From Bacillota bacterium (GTDB lineage Bacteria > Bacillota > Clostridia > Peptostreptococcales > Anaerovoracaceae): a stretch of DNA of 37,488 nt. Position 1 is the stretch's first letter. Each line of letters starts with the position of its first letter. This document shows, in pieces, positions 18,445 through 27,143 of the stretch. Position numbers and translations under genes: made by a program. The stretch is taken from positions 1 through 37,488 of the forward strand of contig JAUNQD010000017.1 in NCBI GenBank assembly GCA_030536355.1, in the 5' to 3' direction. The notes under the pieces are model-generated. The model did no database searches, was not told the DNA's origin, and worked only from the letters and a program-made list of their open reading frames with translations.

Positions 18445-19762
18445 ACCGTTAGTTGCCGTAGTAGGCAGACCAAATGTGGGAAAATCCACATTTTTCAATA
18501 AAATAGTAGGGAGAAGAGTATCCATCGTAGAAGATACTCCCGGTGTTACAAGAGACAGGATCTATGCAGAAGCAGAGTGGGCAGGTACACATTTTGCCAT
18601 GATAGATACAGGCGGTATCGAACCTGACACCAAGGATATAATCCTTTCTCAGATGCGTGTACAGGCTGAGATCGCCATGGATACTGCAGACGTTATACTT
18701 TTCATGTGTGACGGTAAGGAAGGTCTGACAGCATCAGACAGAGAAGTCGGCTCCATGCTGATGAAGACAGGCAAGAAGGTAGTGCTGGCAGTAAACAAGA
18801 TCGACAAGTCTGAACTGCCGGATGACTTCTATGATTTCTATGAACTGGGTCTTGGAGAACCTATCCCTATTTCAGCAGCCAATATGCTGAATCTGGGAGA
18901 TCTGCTTGACCGTATCATCGAGGAATTCCCTGAAGGTGCGGGTTCCGAAGAGGAAGACGATATCAAGATCGCCATGATAGGTAAGCCGAATGTAGGCAAG
19001 TCATCACTCATCAACAAGCTGCTGGGTGAAAACAGAGTCATCGTTTCACCTATAGCGGGAACTACAAGAGACTCCATAGATACACCGTTCGAACATGACG
19101 GAGAAAAATATCTGCTGATAGATACTGCCGGCATCAGACGTAAGAGCAAGGTCAATGAAGATATAGAAAAATTCAGCGTTATCAGAGCGGTCGCAGCCAT
19201 CGAAAGATGTGACGTATGCTTGCTGATGATCGATGCACAGGAAGGTATCACCGAGCAGGATAAGAAGATCGCAGGGATAGCTCATGAAGCAGGCAAGGGT
19301 ATCGTCGTGGTGGTGAACAAGTGGGACCTTATCGAGAAGGAAACCAATACCATGAACGAGTTCAAGAAGGAAATCGCAAGAGAGCTGACATTTATGTCGT
19401 ATGCTCCAAGCGTATTCATCTCAGCTCTGACAGGTCAGCGAGTTAACCATGTTATCGAAATGGCTAAATACGTAGCTGAAAACAGAGCGATGAGAGTACC
19501 TACAGGCCAGCTCAATAATCTGATAGCAGATGCTACCATGATGAAGCAGCCGCCGTCAGATAAGGGAAAGAGATTGAGGATATACTATGTGACACAGGTT
19601 GGAGTCAAGCCGCCTCTGTTCTCATTCAAGATAAATTCAAGGCCTCTGATGCATTTCTCATATTCCAGATATCTGGAAAACAAGATCAGAGAAGCTTTCG
19701 GTTTCGAAGGAACGTCTCTGAAATTCGTATTCAGAGAAAAGGGTGAGAAGGAGGACGAATAG
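18437..19762 (+). CDS. der: Ribosome-associated GTPase Der (EngA)
   Basis: Tandem GTPase needed for 50S subunit assembly. Two G domains are visible: GRPNVGKST (from residue 10) with DTPGVTRDR, and GKPNVGKSS (about 182) with [10 protein letters not shown] and NKWD; a KH-like domain ends the protein. ATG 18437 ([10 protein letters not shown]) was chosen over an in-frame ATG at 18419 because GGAAGGA lies just upstream and the short form matches the family N-terminus. It overlaps ftsY by 8 bases. Length 441 residues. Confidence 0.96.
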   Translation: MSKPLVAVVGRPNVGKSTFFNKIVGRRVSIVEDTPGVTRDRIYAEAEWAGTHFAMIDTGGIEPDTKDIILSQMRVQAEIAMDTADVILFMCDGKEGLTASDREVGSMLMKTGKKVVLAVNKIDKSELPDDFYDFYELGLGEPIPISAANMLNLGDLLDRIIEEFPEGAGSEEEDDIKIAMIGKPNVGKSSLINKLLGENRVIVSPIAGTTRDSIDTPFEHDGEKYLLIDTAGIRRKSKVNEDIEKFSVIRAVAAIERCDVCLLMIDAQEGITEQDKKIAGIAHEAGKGIVVVVNKWDLIEKETNTMNEFKKEIARELTFMSYAPSVFISALTGQRVNHVIEMAKYVAENRAMRVPTGQLNNLIADATMMKQPPSDKGKRLRIYYVTQVGVKPPLFSFKINSRPLMHFSYSRYLENKIREAFGFEGTSLKFVFREKGEKEDE

Positions 19763-19763
19763 T

Positions 19764-20360
19764 ATGGCAATGATCGTTGTTGCAATAGTATTGGCATACT
19801 TCATAGGCTGTATATCTCCTTCCATCATGCTGGCTAAGGCCAAGGGCATCGATATCAAGAAGGAAGGAAGCGGAAATGCCGGCACTACCAATGCACTCAG
19901 AGTAATGGGCAAGAAGGCGGGAGTGATCACTCTCATTGTAGACATCTTGAAGGGCGTTATAGCAGTTCTTCTGGGAGGTCTCATCGCAGGCTCGATGGGC
20001 GGTATGTGTGCTGCAGTCGCAGTATTCTGCGGACATGTATGGCCGGCATTTTACAAATTCAAAGGCGGTAAAGGTGTAGCGACAGCTTTTGGTGCACTGC
20101 TGGGGATCGACGTTATAATGGCACTTATCTGCCTTTTGATCGTTGTCATCGCAGTGGTTATTTCCAAGCGCATGTCAGTTGGTTCCATCCTGGGAGCGGC
20201 ATGCTTCCCTCTGGTGGCATACTTTACGCATCCGGCATTCATTATACCGGGAAGTGCACTGGCGCTTTGCATAATCATCAAGCATAAGGCTAACATTGTA
20301 AGACTCATTCACGGCGAAGAACCGATCATGAGCATATTCGATAAATCTAAAAAGAAGTAG
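19764..20360 (+). CDS. plsY: Glycerol-3-phosphate acyltransferase PlsY
   Basis: Integral membrane enzyme that transfers the acyl group from acyl phosphate (made by PlsX) to glycerol 3-phosphate. About 198 residues with five or so hydrophobic segments and the three conserved loops: GSGNAGTTNALRV, FKGGKGVATAFG and the later HKANIVRLIHGEEP. ATG 19764 follows GGAGG at 9-10 bp and begins MAMIVVAIVLAYFIGC; upstream in-frame ATGs lie inside der and are rejected. It is two bases from the der stop. Confidence 0.95.
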   Translation: MAMIVVAIVLAYFIGCISPSIMLAKAKGIDIKKEGSGNAGTTNALRVMGKKAGVITLIVDILKGVIAVLLGGLIAGSMGGMCAAVAVFCGHVWPAFYKFKGGKGVATAFGALLGIDVIMALICLLIVVIAVVISKRMSVGSILGAACFPLVAYFTHPAFIIPGSALALCIIIKHKANIVRLIHGEEPIMSIFDKSKKK

Positions 20361-20370
20361 GAGGTTACAT

Positions 20371-21366
20371 ATGAAGAAGATCGGCGTTATAGGCGCAGGA
20401 AGCTGGGGAACAGCTCTGGCAACAGTAGTTGCAGGCAAAGGTCACCAGGTTAAGATCTGGGATATCAATGAGGCTCATCTTAGATCCATGGAAGAAAACA
20501 GAGAAAACGTCAACTATCTTCCGGGTGTGCCTCTGGATGATAATATCAAGATCGCATATACAACGGAAGAGGCTGTCAAGGATGCAGATGTAGTTCTTTT
20601 CTCTGCACCTGCTCAGCATTTCAGAAGCGCACTTTCAGGTGCAAAGGCGCACATCCCTGCCGATGCTCTGATCATCAATGTTGCCAAGGGTATCGAACAG
20701 AAGAGCCTGGCAAGAATGTCAGAGATCGCAGCAGAAGAGCTGGATATGGATAGATACGTAGTTCTGTCAGGCCCGTCACATGCAGAAGAAGTAGGAAGAA
20801 GACTTCCTACTACAGTTGCAGCTGCATCAAAGAATCTGGCAGCTGCTGAAGCCATCCAGGATCTGTTCATAACAGATAGATTCAGAGTATATACCACAGA
20901 AGATGTGGTAGGTGTTGAACTGGGCGGAGCACTGAAGAACATCATTGCTCTTGGTGCAGGGATCTCAGATGGTATGGGATTCGGAGACAATGCCAAGGCA
21001 GCGCTCATGACAAGAGGTCTTGCGGAGATCGGAAGACTTGGCTTGAAGCTGGGAGCAAAACCTGAAACTTTCGCAGGTCTTACAGGGACAGGAGACCTGA
21101 TCGTTACATGCACAAGTATGCATTCAAGAAACAGAAGATGCGGCATAATGATAGGTGAAGGCCTCAGCCCTGCAGAAGCGACCGAAAAGGTAGGCATGGT
21201 AGTTGAAGGCATGTTCACAACAGAGGCCGCTTACGAATTGGCTAAGCGCGAAAACGTTGAAATGCCAATAACTGAAGCTATCTACAGAACTGTTCAGGGA
21301 GAGATCACTGCAGCAGAAGCCGTAGAAATTCTTATGGGAAGAGAAAGAAAGCATGAGCAAGCTTAA
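20371..21366 (+). CDS. gpsA: NAD(P)-dependent glycerol-3-phosphate dehydrogenase
   Basis: Reduces dihydroxyacetone phosphate to glycerol 3-phosphate, the PlsY acceptor. 331 residues: Rossmann motif GAGSWGTALA (7-16), GPSHAEEV, the catalytic Lys in GGALKNIIALGAG, and GLTGTGDLIVTCTS. TAGGAGG precedes the start. Adjacent to plsY, so glycerol phosphate formation and acylation are encoded together. The last 14 bases overlap miaB. Confidence 0.97.
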   Translation: MKKIGVIGAGSWGTALATVVAGKGHQVKIWDINEAHLRSMEENRENVNYLPGVPLDDNIKIAYTTEEAVKDADVVLFSAPAQHFRSALSGAKAHIPADALIINVAKGIEQKSLARMSEIAAEELDMDRYVVLSGPSHAEEVGRRLPTTVAAASKNLAAAEAIQDLFITDRFRVYTTEDVVGVELGGALKNIIALGAGISDGMGFGDNAKAALMTRGLAEIGRLGLKLGAKPETFAGLTGTGDLIVTCTSMHSRNRRCGIMIGEGLSPAEATEKVGMVVEGMFTTEAAYELAKRENVEMPITEAIYRTVQGEITAAEAVEILMGRERKHEQA

Positions 21367-22693
21367 AGGCAAAAAATACAACATAATAACATTCGGATGT
21401 CAGATGAATGAGCATGATTCCGAGACGATAGCAGGCATGCTCCAAGAGAGAGGCTGCAGCGAAGTCGAAGATCGCAGAGATTCAGATATAACCATAATAA
21501 ACACATGCAGCATCAGAGAAAATGCAGATAAGAGGTTTTTCGGCACTCTCGGTCAGCTGAAAAAGATCAAGGAGAAAAATCCTGATTATGTGGCTTGTGT
21601 CTGTGGATGTATGATGCAGCAGCAGCATATCATCGACACTATCAAGGCAAAATATCCTTGGGTAGATATCATATTCGGGACTCATAACATACATCGTTTC
21701 CCGCAGCTTCTTGAAAACGTATATCAGGAGAAGCAGAAGGTGCTGGAAGTGCTGGAAGATCGCGAAGAGATCGTTGAAGGTCTTCCTGCCAAGAGATTGT
21801 TCAAACATAAGTCCTTCGTAAATATCATGTACGGCTGCAATAACTTCTGTACTTACTGTATCGTACCTTATACAAGAGGAAGAGAAAAGAGCAGGAATCC
21901 TGAGGATATCATAGCTGAGATCAAGCGCCTTGTGGCTGATGAAGTGAGAGAAGTGACACTTCTTGGTCAGAATGTAAACTCATATAAGGGCGTAGATACT
22001 GATGGCAGACAGTGGGATTTTTCTGATCTGATATATGCCATCAATGACATCGAAGGACTGGAACGCATCAGATTCATGACATCGCATCCTAAAGATCTGT
22101 CGGATAAGCTGATACAGGCATTCGTGGATTGCGAGAAGCTTTGTAAATACATCCATCTTCCTGTTCAGGCAGGCAGCAGCAATGTGCTGAAGCGTATGAA
22201 CAGAAAGTACGACAGAGAAAAATATCTGGAACTTGTTCGCAAGCTGCGTGCAGCTGTTCCGGGCATAACAATGAGTACAGATATAATCGTTGGATTCCCG
22301 GGCGAAACAGAAGAAGACTTCGAAGATACTCTGTCTCTGGTAAAGGAAGTAGGATACGATTCAGCATTCACATTCCTATATTCAGTGCGAAAGGGAACTC
22401 CTGCAGCTGAATACGAAGACCAGATACCTGAAGAAATAAAACATGAAAGATTCAACAGGCTGGTGGATCTTATCAATGAAGGAAGCGCTGCCAAGAATGC
22501 TGCGTATGTAGGCCGCGTTGAGCGTGTTCTCGTTGAAGGACTCAGCAAGAAGAATGATGAGACCCTGACAGGGCGTACGGATGGATTCAAACTGGTAGAC
22601 TTCGAAGGACCGAAGGAACTTATCGGCCAAATGGTAGATGTCGAGATCACAGAAGGTAAAACATTCAGCCTGACAGGCAAATTAGCAGAATAA
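21353..22693 (+). CDS. miaB: tRNA-2-methylthio-N6-dimethylallyladenosine synthase MiaB
   Basis: Radical SAM methylthiotransferase that modifies i6A37 in tRNAs reading UNN codons. The 446 residues include the N-terminal cluster ligands C16, C52 and C86, the radical SAM motif CNNFCTYC with C162, C166 and C169, and a C-terminal TRAM domain (about 385-446). ATG 21353 lies inside the gpsA end. It is the last gene before a terminator, ending the long gene run that begins with another tRNA-modification gene, queH. Confidence 0.95.
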   Translation: MSKLKGKKYNIITFGCQMNEHDSETIAGMLQERGCSEVEDRRDSDITIINTCSIRENADKRFFGTLGQLKKIKEKNPDYVACVCGCMMQQQHIIDTIKAKYPWVDIIFGTHNIHRFPQLLENVYQEKQKVLEVLEDREEIVEGLPAKRLFKHKSFVNIMYGCNNFCTYCIVPYTRGREKSRNPEDIIAEIKRLVADEVREVTLLGQNVNSYKGVDTDGRQWDFSDLIYAINDIEGLERIRFMTSHPKDLSDKLIQAFVDCEKLCKYIHLPVQAGSSNVLKRMNRKYDREKYLELVRKLRAAVPGITMSTDIIVGFPGETEEDFEDTLSLVKEVGYDSAFTFLYSVRKGTPAAEYEDQIPEEIKHERFNRLVDLINEGSAAKNAAYVGRVERVLVEGLSKKNDETLTGRTDGFKLVDFEGPKELIGQMVDVEITEGKTFSLTGKLAE

Positions 22694-22697
22694 ATAC

Positions 22698-22757
22698 AAA
22701 CCTCCCTAAATATACTGTATTGATTTACAGTACGGACATGGGGAGGTTTTTATTTTG
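22698..22757 (+). terminator. miaB terminator whose 3' arm contains the spoIVA ribosome binding site
   Basis: AAACCTCCC (22698-22706) pairs perfectly with GGGAGGTTT (22741-22749), followed by a T-rich run (22747-22756). Inside the loop a second hairpin pairs TACTGTA (22713-22719) with TACAGTA (22726-22732). The GGGGAGG at 22740-22746 is also the only Shine-Dalgarno for spoIVA, 8 bases before TTG 22755. Transcripts reading through from miaB would have the site paired. A TATACTGT sequence at 22711-22718 loosely resembles a sigma-E -10 box. Confidence 0.75.
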
Positions 22758-24266
22758 GAAAACATGAGCATATACGAAAACATCGGAAGGCGTACAGGCG
22801 GCGATATATACATGGGAGTGGTGGGACCGGTCAGAGCCGGCAAATCAACATTCATAAAGCGTTTCATGGATCTGATGGTACTTCCCAATGTGAGCGATAC
22901 GTACGAAAAACAGCGGATAATCGACGAAATACCACAGAGCGGCAGCGGCAGGACAATAACTACCACAGAGCCGAAATTCATACCGGCGGAGGCGGTGGAA
23001 CTGAAGATAAACGAACATGATATGTCAGACAAGATGCAAAGCGCAGGAAGCATGAGTCTGAAGGTACGCCTTGTGGATTGCGTGGGATATATGGTTCCGG
23101 GAGCCATGGGTCATATGGAAGATGATGCACCCAGGATGGTTGCGACCCCTTGGAGCGATGATAAGCTACCCTTTGCGCAGGCAGCCGAAATAGGAACAGA
23201 AAAAGTCATCAAAGAGCATTCCACCGTGGGCATAGTGATAACTACGGACGGGACTATAAATACTCTGGATAGGGAAGATTACCGCGAAGCGGAGGAACGA
23301 GTCATAAGGCAGCTTTTTGATTTAAGGAAGCCTTTTATCGTCATCATGAACTCTACGGAACCTGAGGGAATCAGAGCTAGGAGGGAAGCGGCGGATCTGG
23401 AAGAAAAATTTGGTGTGCCGGTGATAAGGATGGACTGTGCCAGAGCATCGGAGCGGGATATAAATGAGTCCATGATAAAGCTTTTGGGAAGATTTCCTGT
23501 GAGGGAAGTGAGATTCAGGATACCGGGATATGTGGAAGGTCTTGATAACGATCACTGGCTGAAATCGGAATTGATCGAAAACATCAAATACTGGGCACAT
23601 GGATTCGAGACGGTGGACGACATTAAGGATGTCGTGTCATCGCTGATAGATGGAGAAATGATAATCGCGGCAGACCTAAAGAATGTGGATATGGGCAGCG
23701 GCGAAGCAGAACTGCAGCTGGAACTGGCAGAGGACCTGTATTATCGAGTGGTGACAGAATTGATGGGACAGAAGATCACAAGCGACTATCAATTCTTCAG
23801 CTTGCTGAGGGAGTTTTCTGCGGCTAAGAAGGAGTACGACAAACTGCGGTCGGCACTTGAACAAGTGGAAGAACATGGATACGGTATCGTCGAGCCGGAA
23901 TTCGGTGAGATGACACTGGATGAGCCGGAAGTATTCAAGCAAGGCAGTAAATACGGCGTCAAGATCAAAGCCAAGGCTCCTACGCTCCACATGATAAAAA
24001 CAGATATCACGACGGAAGTATCTCCGGTGGTAGGCAGTGAAAAACAATCAGAGGATCTTGTAAGCAGCTTGAAAGCAGAAATGACAGATTCTCCAGATGG
24101 CATTTGGAACACCAATATATTCGGCAAATCACTCCACGAAATGGTTGAAGAGCAGATGGAAACCAAGCTGGCTGCAGTGCCTGACAACATCAGGATAAAA
24201 ATGCAGAAATCTCTTCAGAAAATCAGTGATGAAGGTAAGGAGTATTTTATCTGTATTGTGATATAA
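22755..24266 (+). CDS. spoIVA: Stage IV sporulation protein A (spore coat morphogenetic ATPase)
   Basis: Self-assembling ATPase that forms the basement layer of the spore coat on the forespore surface. The 503-residue length is close to B. subtilis SpoIVA (492). Walker A GPVRAGKST lies at 24-32, followed by a TRAFAC-like GTPase/ATPase region. The end EGKEYFICIVI resembles the hydrophobic C-terminus known to anchor SpoIVA through SpoVM. TTG 22755 is preferred: it gives MENMSIYENIGRRTGGD, matching the B. subtilis N-terminus in length, and lies 8 bases from GGGGAGG; ATG 22764 is 17 bases away. It marks the organism as a spore-former or a recent descendant. Confidence 0.94.
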   Translation: MENMSIYENIGRRTGGDIYMGVVGPVRAGKSTFIKRFMDLMVLPNVSDTYEKQRIIDEIPQSGSGRTITTTEPKFIPAEAVELKINEHDMSDKMQSAGSMSLKVRLVDCVGYMVPGAMGHMEDDAPRMVATPWSDDKLPFAQAAEIGTEKVIKEHSTVGIVITTDGTINTLDREDYREAEERVIRQLFDLRKPFIVIMNSTEPEGIRARREAADLEEKFGVPVIRMDCARASERDINESMIKLLGRFPVREVRFRIPGYVEGLDNDHWLKSELIENIKYWAHGFETVDDIKDVVSSLIDGEMIIAADLKNVDMGSGEAELQLELAEDLYYRVVTELMGQKITSDYQFFSLLREFSAAKKEYDKLRSALEQVEEHGYGIVEPEFGEMTLDEPEVFKQGSKYGVKIKAKAPTLHMIKTDITTEVSPVVGSEKQSEDLVSSLKAEMTDSPDGIWNTNIFGKSLHEMVEEQMETKLAAVPDNIRIKMQKSLQKISDEGKEYFICIVI

Positions 24267-24267
24267 T
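24259..24267 (+). promoter_or_regulatory. Extended -10 promoter at the MFS gene start, overlapping the spoIVA stop
   Basis: TGA followed by a perfect TATAAT (24262-24267) is an extended -10 element. The spoIVA stop codon TAA lies within it. The next ATG begins 6 bases after the hexamer, where the transcript is expected to start, so the mRNA would be leaderless. The -35 region is weak. Confidence 0.55.
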
Positions 24268-24273
24268 ACAGGT

Positions 24274-25653
24274 ATGAAAAAGACGACAGAACAAAAAATC
24301 GTAATAACAGTAGTGGTCATAACTGCATTCATCACAACATTCACAGGCAGTGCATTGAATTTGTCGATCCCGGATATAGGTGAACAATTTGGTGTCAGTG
24401 CCAATTTTGTCGGATGGTTGGTGACAGGATATACACTGGCGGTGGCGGCATTTTCGGTGCCCATAGGCAGGGTGGCTGACATAACTTGCAGGAAAACGGT
24501 TCTTGTGGCAGGCTTGATCATATTTGTAGCCTGCTGCATCGCAGCCGTTTTTGCTGTGTCCATGGTGATGCTTTTAGTGATACGTGTGATACAGGGAATT
24601 GGAGCCGCCATGATATTCAGCACAAATACAGCTATTTTAGTCAGCTCTTTCCCGGGACATATGCGAGGCAGGGTGTTGGGGTATTCCATCGCATCCACTT
24701 ATGTGGGATTATCTGCAGGTCCCGTTGTTGGGGGATTCCTCAACCATAATCTGGGGTGGAAGTCCATATTCATACTTACAGGTATACTTGGAGCAGCGGC
24801 ACTCATCACTGCATATCTGAAACTTCCGGCAGAACGATCTGAAAATAATGGAAGATCCTTTGATGCAAAGGGCAATGTGCTTTTTGTATGTTTTATAGTG
24901 CTTATGATGTATGGTTTGTCGGAGCTGGGAAGCTCCGGATCAGGTGCAGTCATCATCGCTGCAGTGACCGCATCTTTAGGCGTTATTGCCGGGATATGGT
25001 TCATACGTCATGAACTCAAAACAGATGATCCGGCTGTCAACGTGAGACTTTTTAAAGAAAACATAGGCTATGCTTTCTCCAACTTGTCTGCCTTGCTGAA
25101 TTACAGCGCGACCTTTGCGATAAGTTACCTTATTTCTATATATCTGCAGGTTGTGATGGGGTATTCGTCCCAGAGCGCAGGGATAATAATGATATTTCAG
25201 CCGGCCATTATGGCGATCCTTTCGCCGATAATGGGAAGGTTGTCGGACAAGTACTCGCCATTCAAGATGTCATCGGTGGGAATGGGCTTCTGTGCTGTCG
25301 GAGCGGCCATCTTCATATTTATAAGAGAAGAGACGAGCCTTGTGATCATCATCATTGCCTTGATAATCACGGGATTGGGCTTCTCGCTCTTCTCATCGCC
25401 TAATACCAATGCAGTCATGTCATGTGTCGACAAGGCGGAATACGGTGTAGCATCATCCATACTTGCCACCATGCGATCCATAGGTCACACTTTCAGCATG
25501 GTAATCGTGACGATCATAGTCAGTATATTCATGGGGAATGCTCCGCTGTCAGAAGCTGATCCTGAAATACTTGTGAGAGTTATCAACACATCATTTATCG
25601 TGTTCACCGTTATATGTGCGGGAGGCGTGTTCATATCACTGAAGAGGGAATGA
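24274..25653 (+). CDS. MFS transporter, DHA2-like (drug/proton antiporter family)
   Basis: Predicted proton-driven exporter with 459 residues and many hydrophobic helices (likely 14). MFS motif A appears as GRVADITCRKTVL after the second helix; VIQGIGAAMIFSTNTAIL and GPVVGGFLNHNLGWKSIF are typical of the DHA2 group (EmrB/QacA relatives), as is the late GLGFSLFSSPNTNAVM segment. The substrate cannot be read from sequence. It starts 7 bases after the spoIVA stop with only a minimal AGG upstream, and appears to have its own promoter. A terminator overlaps its stop codon. Confidence 0.88.
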   Translation: MKKTTEQKIVITVVVITAFITTFTGSALNLSIPDIGEQFGVSANFVGWLVTGYTLAVAAFSVPIGRVADITCRKTVLVAGLIIFVACCIAAVFAVSMVMLLVIRVIQGIGAAMIFSTNTAILVSSFPGHMRGRVLGYSIASTYVGLSAGPVVGGFLNHNLGWKSIFILTGILGAAALITAYLKLPAERSENNGRSFDAKGNVLFVCFIVLMMYGLSELGSSGSGAVIIAAVTASLGVIAGIWFIRHELKTDDPAVNVRLFKENIGYAFSNLSALLNYSATFAISYLISIYLQVVMGYSSQSAGIIMIFQPAIMAILSPIMGRLSDKYSPFKMSSVGMGFCAVGAAIFIFIREETSLVIIIIALIITGLGFSLFSSPNTNAVMSCVDKAEYGVASSILATMRSIGHTFSMVIVTIIVSIFMGNAPLSEADPEILVRVINTSFIVFTVICAGGVFISLKRE

Positions 25654-25671
25654 TATCCCTCTTATTTTTTT
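25643..25671 (+). terminator. Terminator of the MFS gene
   Basis: AGAGGGA (25643-25649) pairs with TCCCTCT (25656-25662) around the TGA stop, followed by a T run to 25671. Confidence 0.85.
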
Positions 25672-25693
25672 ATGAAAAAGTTTGAAAACCCCC

Positions 25694-25722
25694 TTGACTT
25701 AATCGTAAGGATAGGATAATAT
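25694..25722 (+). promoter_or_regulatory. Sigma-A promoter for hisD
   Basis: TTGACT (25694-25699), 17 bp spacer, TAATAT (25717-25722); an alternative GATAAT lies at 25715. The predicted transcription start near 25729 falls in a short palindrome. Confidence 0.65.
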
Positions 25723-25724
25723 AT

Positions 25725-25795
25725 CCAACAGTTGGTGTTTTAATAATTTAACGCAATAAAGTGATAAATAAATAAAGAACAGCTTGAACAAGCTG
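25725..25795 (+). promoter_or_regulatory. hisD leader with two palindromes
   Basis: CCAAC-A-GTTGG (25725-25735) covers the predicted transcription start, and a perfect 16-bp palindrome CAGCTTG-AA-CAAGCTG (25780-25795) lies 20 bp before hisD. The second is too tight-looped for a good RNA hairpin but fits a dimeric repressor site. No T-box, riboswitch or leader peptide with His codons was recognised. Confidence 0.4.
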
Positions 25796-25815
25796 AAAAT
25801 ATACGGAGAACGATT

Positions 25816-27096
25816 ATGATCAAAGTTTTGAAGAAATCAAAGGAAAGAACTGAGGCGGATCGCAGTCAGCTGAGACAGACTGTTGCCGGTATCATCGACA
25901 ACGTTATGAAGAACGGCGATGACGCTCTCAGGGAATATAATAAGAAGTTTGACGGCTGTGAGCGTGAGGTTTTGCAGATCTCAAAAGAAGAAATAGAAGC
26001 GGCGTATGCTAAAGTTTCAGAAGAGGATCTGGCAGATATAAAGGCTGCAGCAGCCAATATCCGAGCTTTTGCAGAAGCTCAAAAAGGGACTGTAGGAGGA
26101 CTTGAGGATTTCTCTCCGGCTGAGGGAATCCTCTTAGGACATCGAGTGATACCTGTAGACTCATGCTGCTGCTATGTACCGGGCGGAGGATATCCTCTCT
26201 ATTCCACAGCTTTGATGCTGGGGATTCCCGCCAAGGTAGCCGGAGTACGTCGCATCACGGCATGTTCTCCTGTTATAAAAGGTACGACTGACATACACCC
26301 TAAGACACTCGTTGCTATGGATGTTGCCGGTATCGATGAGATATACGCAGTCGGAGGAGCGCAGGCCATCGCAGCATTCTCATACGGAACAGATCAGATC
26401 AAACCTGTAAACATGATAGTTGGTCCGGGAAACAGCTTCGTGACAGAAGCCAAGAGACAGTGCTACGGTAAAGTCGGTATCGATTTCGTAGCGGGACCGA
26501 GTGAAGTGCTGGTGATAGCAGATGGTCAGGCCGATCCGGAAGTGATAGCAGCAGATCTGCTGGCACAGTCAGAACATGACAGAGAAGCTAAAGGCTTGGT
26601 AGTAACGACCGATGAAACCCTCGGACGTGCCATAGAAGAGGCAGTCGAAGCGCAGCTGCAGACTTTGGACACTAAAGAGATCGCAGAAACTTCATGGAAG
26701 GATTACGGAGAGATATTGCTGGCCGACAGCTTAGAAGAAGCTGTTGAGTATGCCAACGAATATGCTCCCGAACATCTGGAGGTCAACGTGGAGGCTGATA
26801 AAGAAGCGGCAGTCGTTGAGGCACTCAGGAATTACGGATCACTGTTTATCGGCGGAAATACTGCCGAAGTATTCGGCGATTATGCATCGGGAACGAACCA
26901 TACACTCCCTACATTGGGAGCAGCAAGATATACAGGAGGCGTATGGGTTGGAATATTCCTGAAGACATGCACATATCAGAAGATGACCCGCGAAGGTATG
27001 TTGGGTATTGCACCGCTGGTGGCAAATCTGGCCCATGGTGAAGGACTGACAGGTCATGCCAGGGCAGCAGAAATAAGAATAGAAAAGAATAAATAA
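25816..27096 (+). CDS. hisD: Histidinol dehydrogenase (HisD), isolated from other his genes
   Basis: Zinc-dependent enzyme that oxidises L-histidinol to histidine in two NAD steps. The 426-residue length is normal. Conserved features are intact: GPGNSFVTEAKRQ, GPSEVLVIAD, the QSEHD zinc site, YAPEHLE with the general base pair E319/H320, GDYASGTNHTLPT, and the C-terminal HGEGLTGHA zinc His. GGAGA precedes ATG 25816. No other histidine biosynthesis gene is nearby; instead a permease follows 47 bp later. It may complete a dispersed pathway or oxidise imported histidinol or another amino alcohol. Confidence 0.93.
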   Translation: MIKVLKKSKERTEADRSQLRQTVAGIIDNVMKNGDDALREYNKKFDGCEREVLQISKEEIEAAYAKVSEEDLADIKAAAANIRAFAEAQKGTVGGLEDFSPAEGILLGHRVIPVDSCCCYVPGGGYPLYSTALMLGIPAKVAGVRRITACSPVIKGTTDIHPKTLVAMDVAGIDEIYAVGGAQAIAAFSYGTDQIKPVNMIVGPGNSFVTEAKRQCYGKVGIDFVAGPSEVLVIADGQADPEVIAADLLAQSEHDREAKGLVVTTDETLGRAIEEAVEAQLQTLDTKEIAETSWKDYGEILLADSLEEAVEYANEYAPEHLEVNVEADKEAAVVEALRNYGSLFIGGNTAEVFGDYASGTNHTLPTLGAARYTGGVWVGIFLKTCTYQKMTREGMLGIAPLVANLAHGEGLTGHARAAEIRIEKNK

Positions 27097-27143
27097 TATT
27101 TTCATAAGCAATAGATAGACAAGACAAAAGGAGACTAAGAAAA

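Noticed and set aside
25723..25815. T-box or riboswitch for hisD
   Set aside because: No AGGGTGGNACCGCG-type T-box sequence, no antiterminator/terminator pair, and the leader is only about 90 bases.
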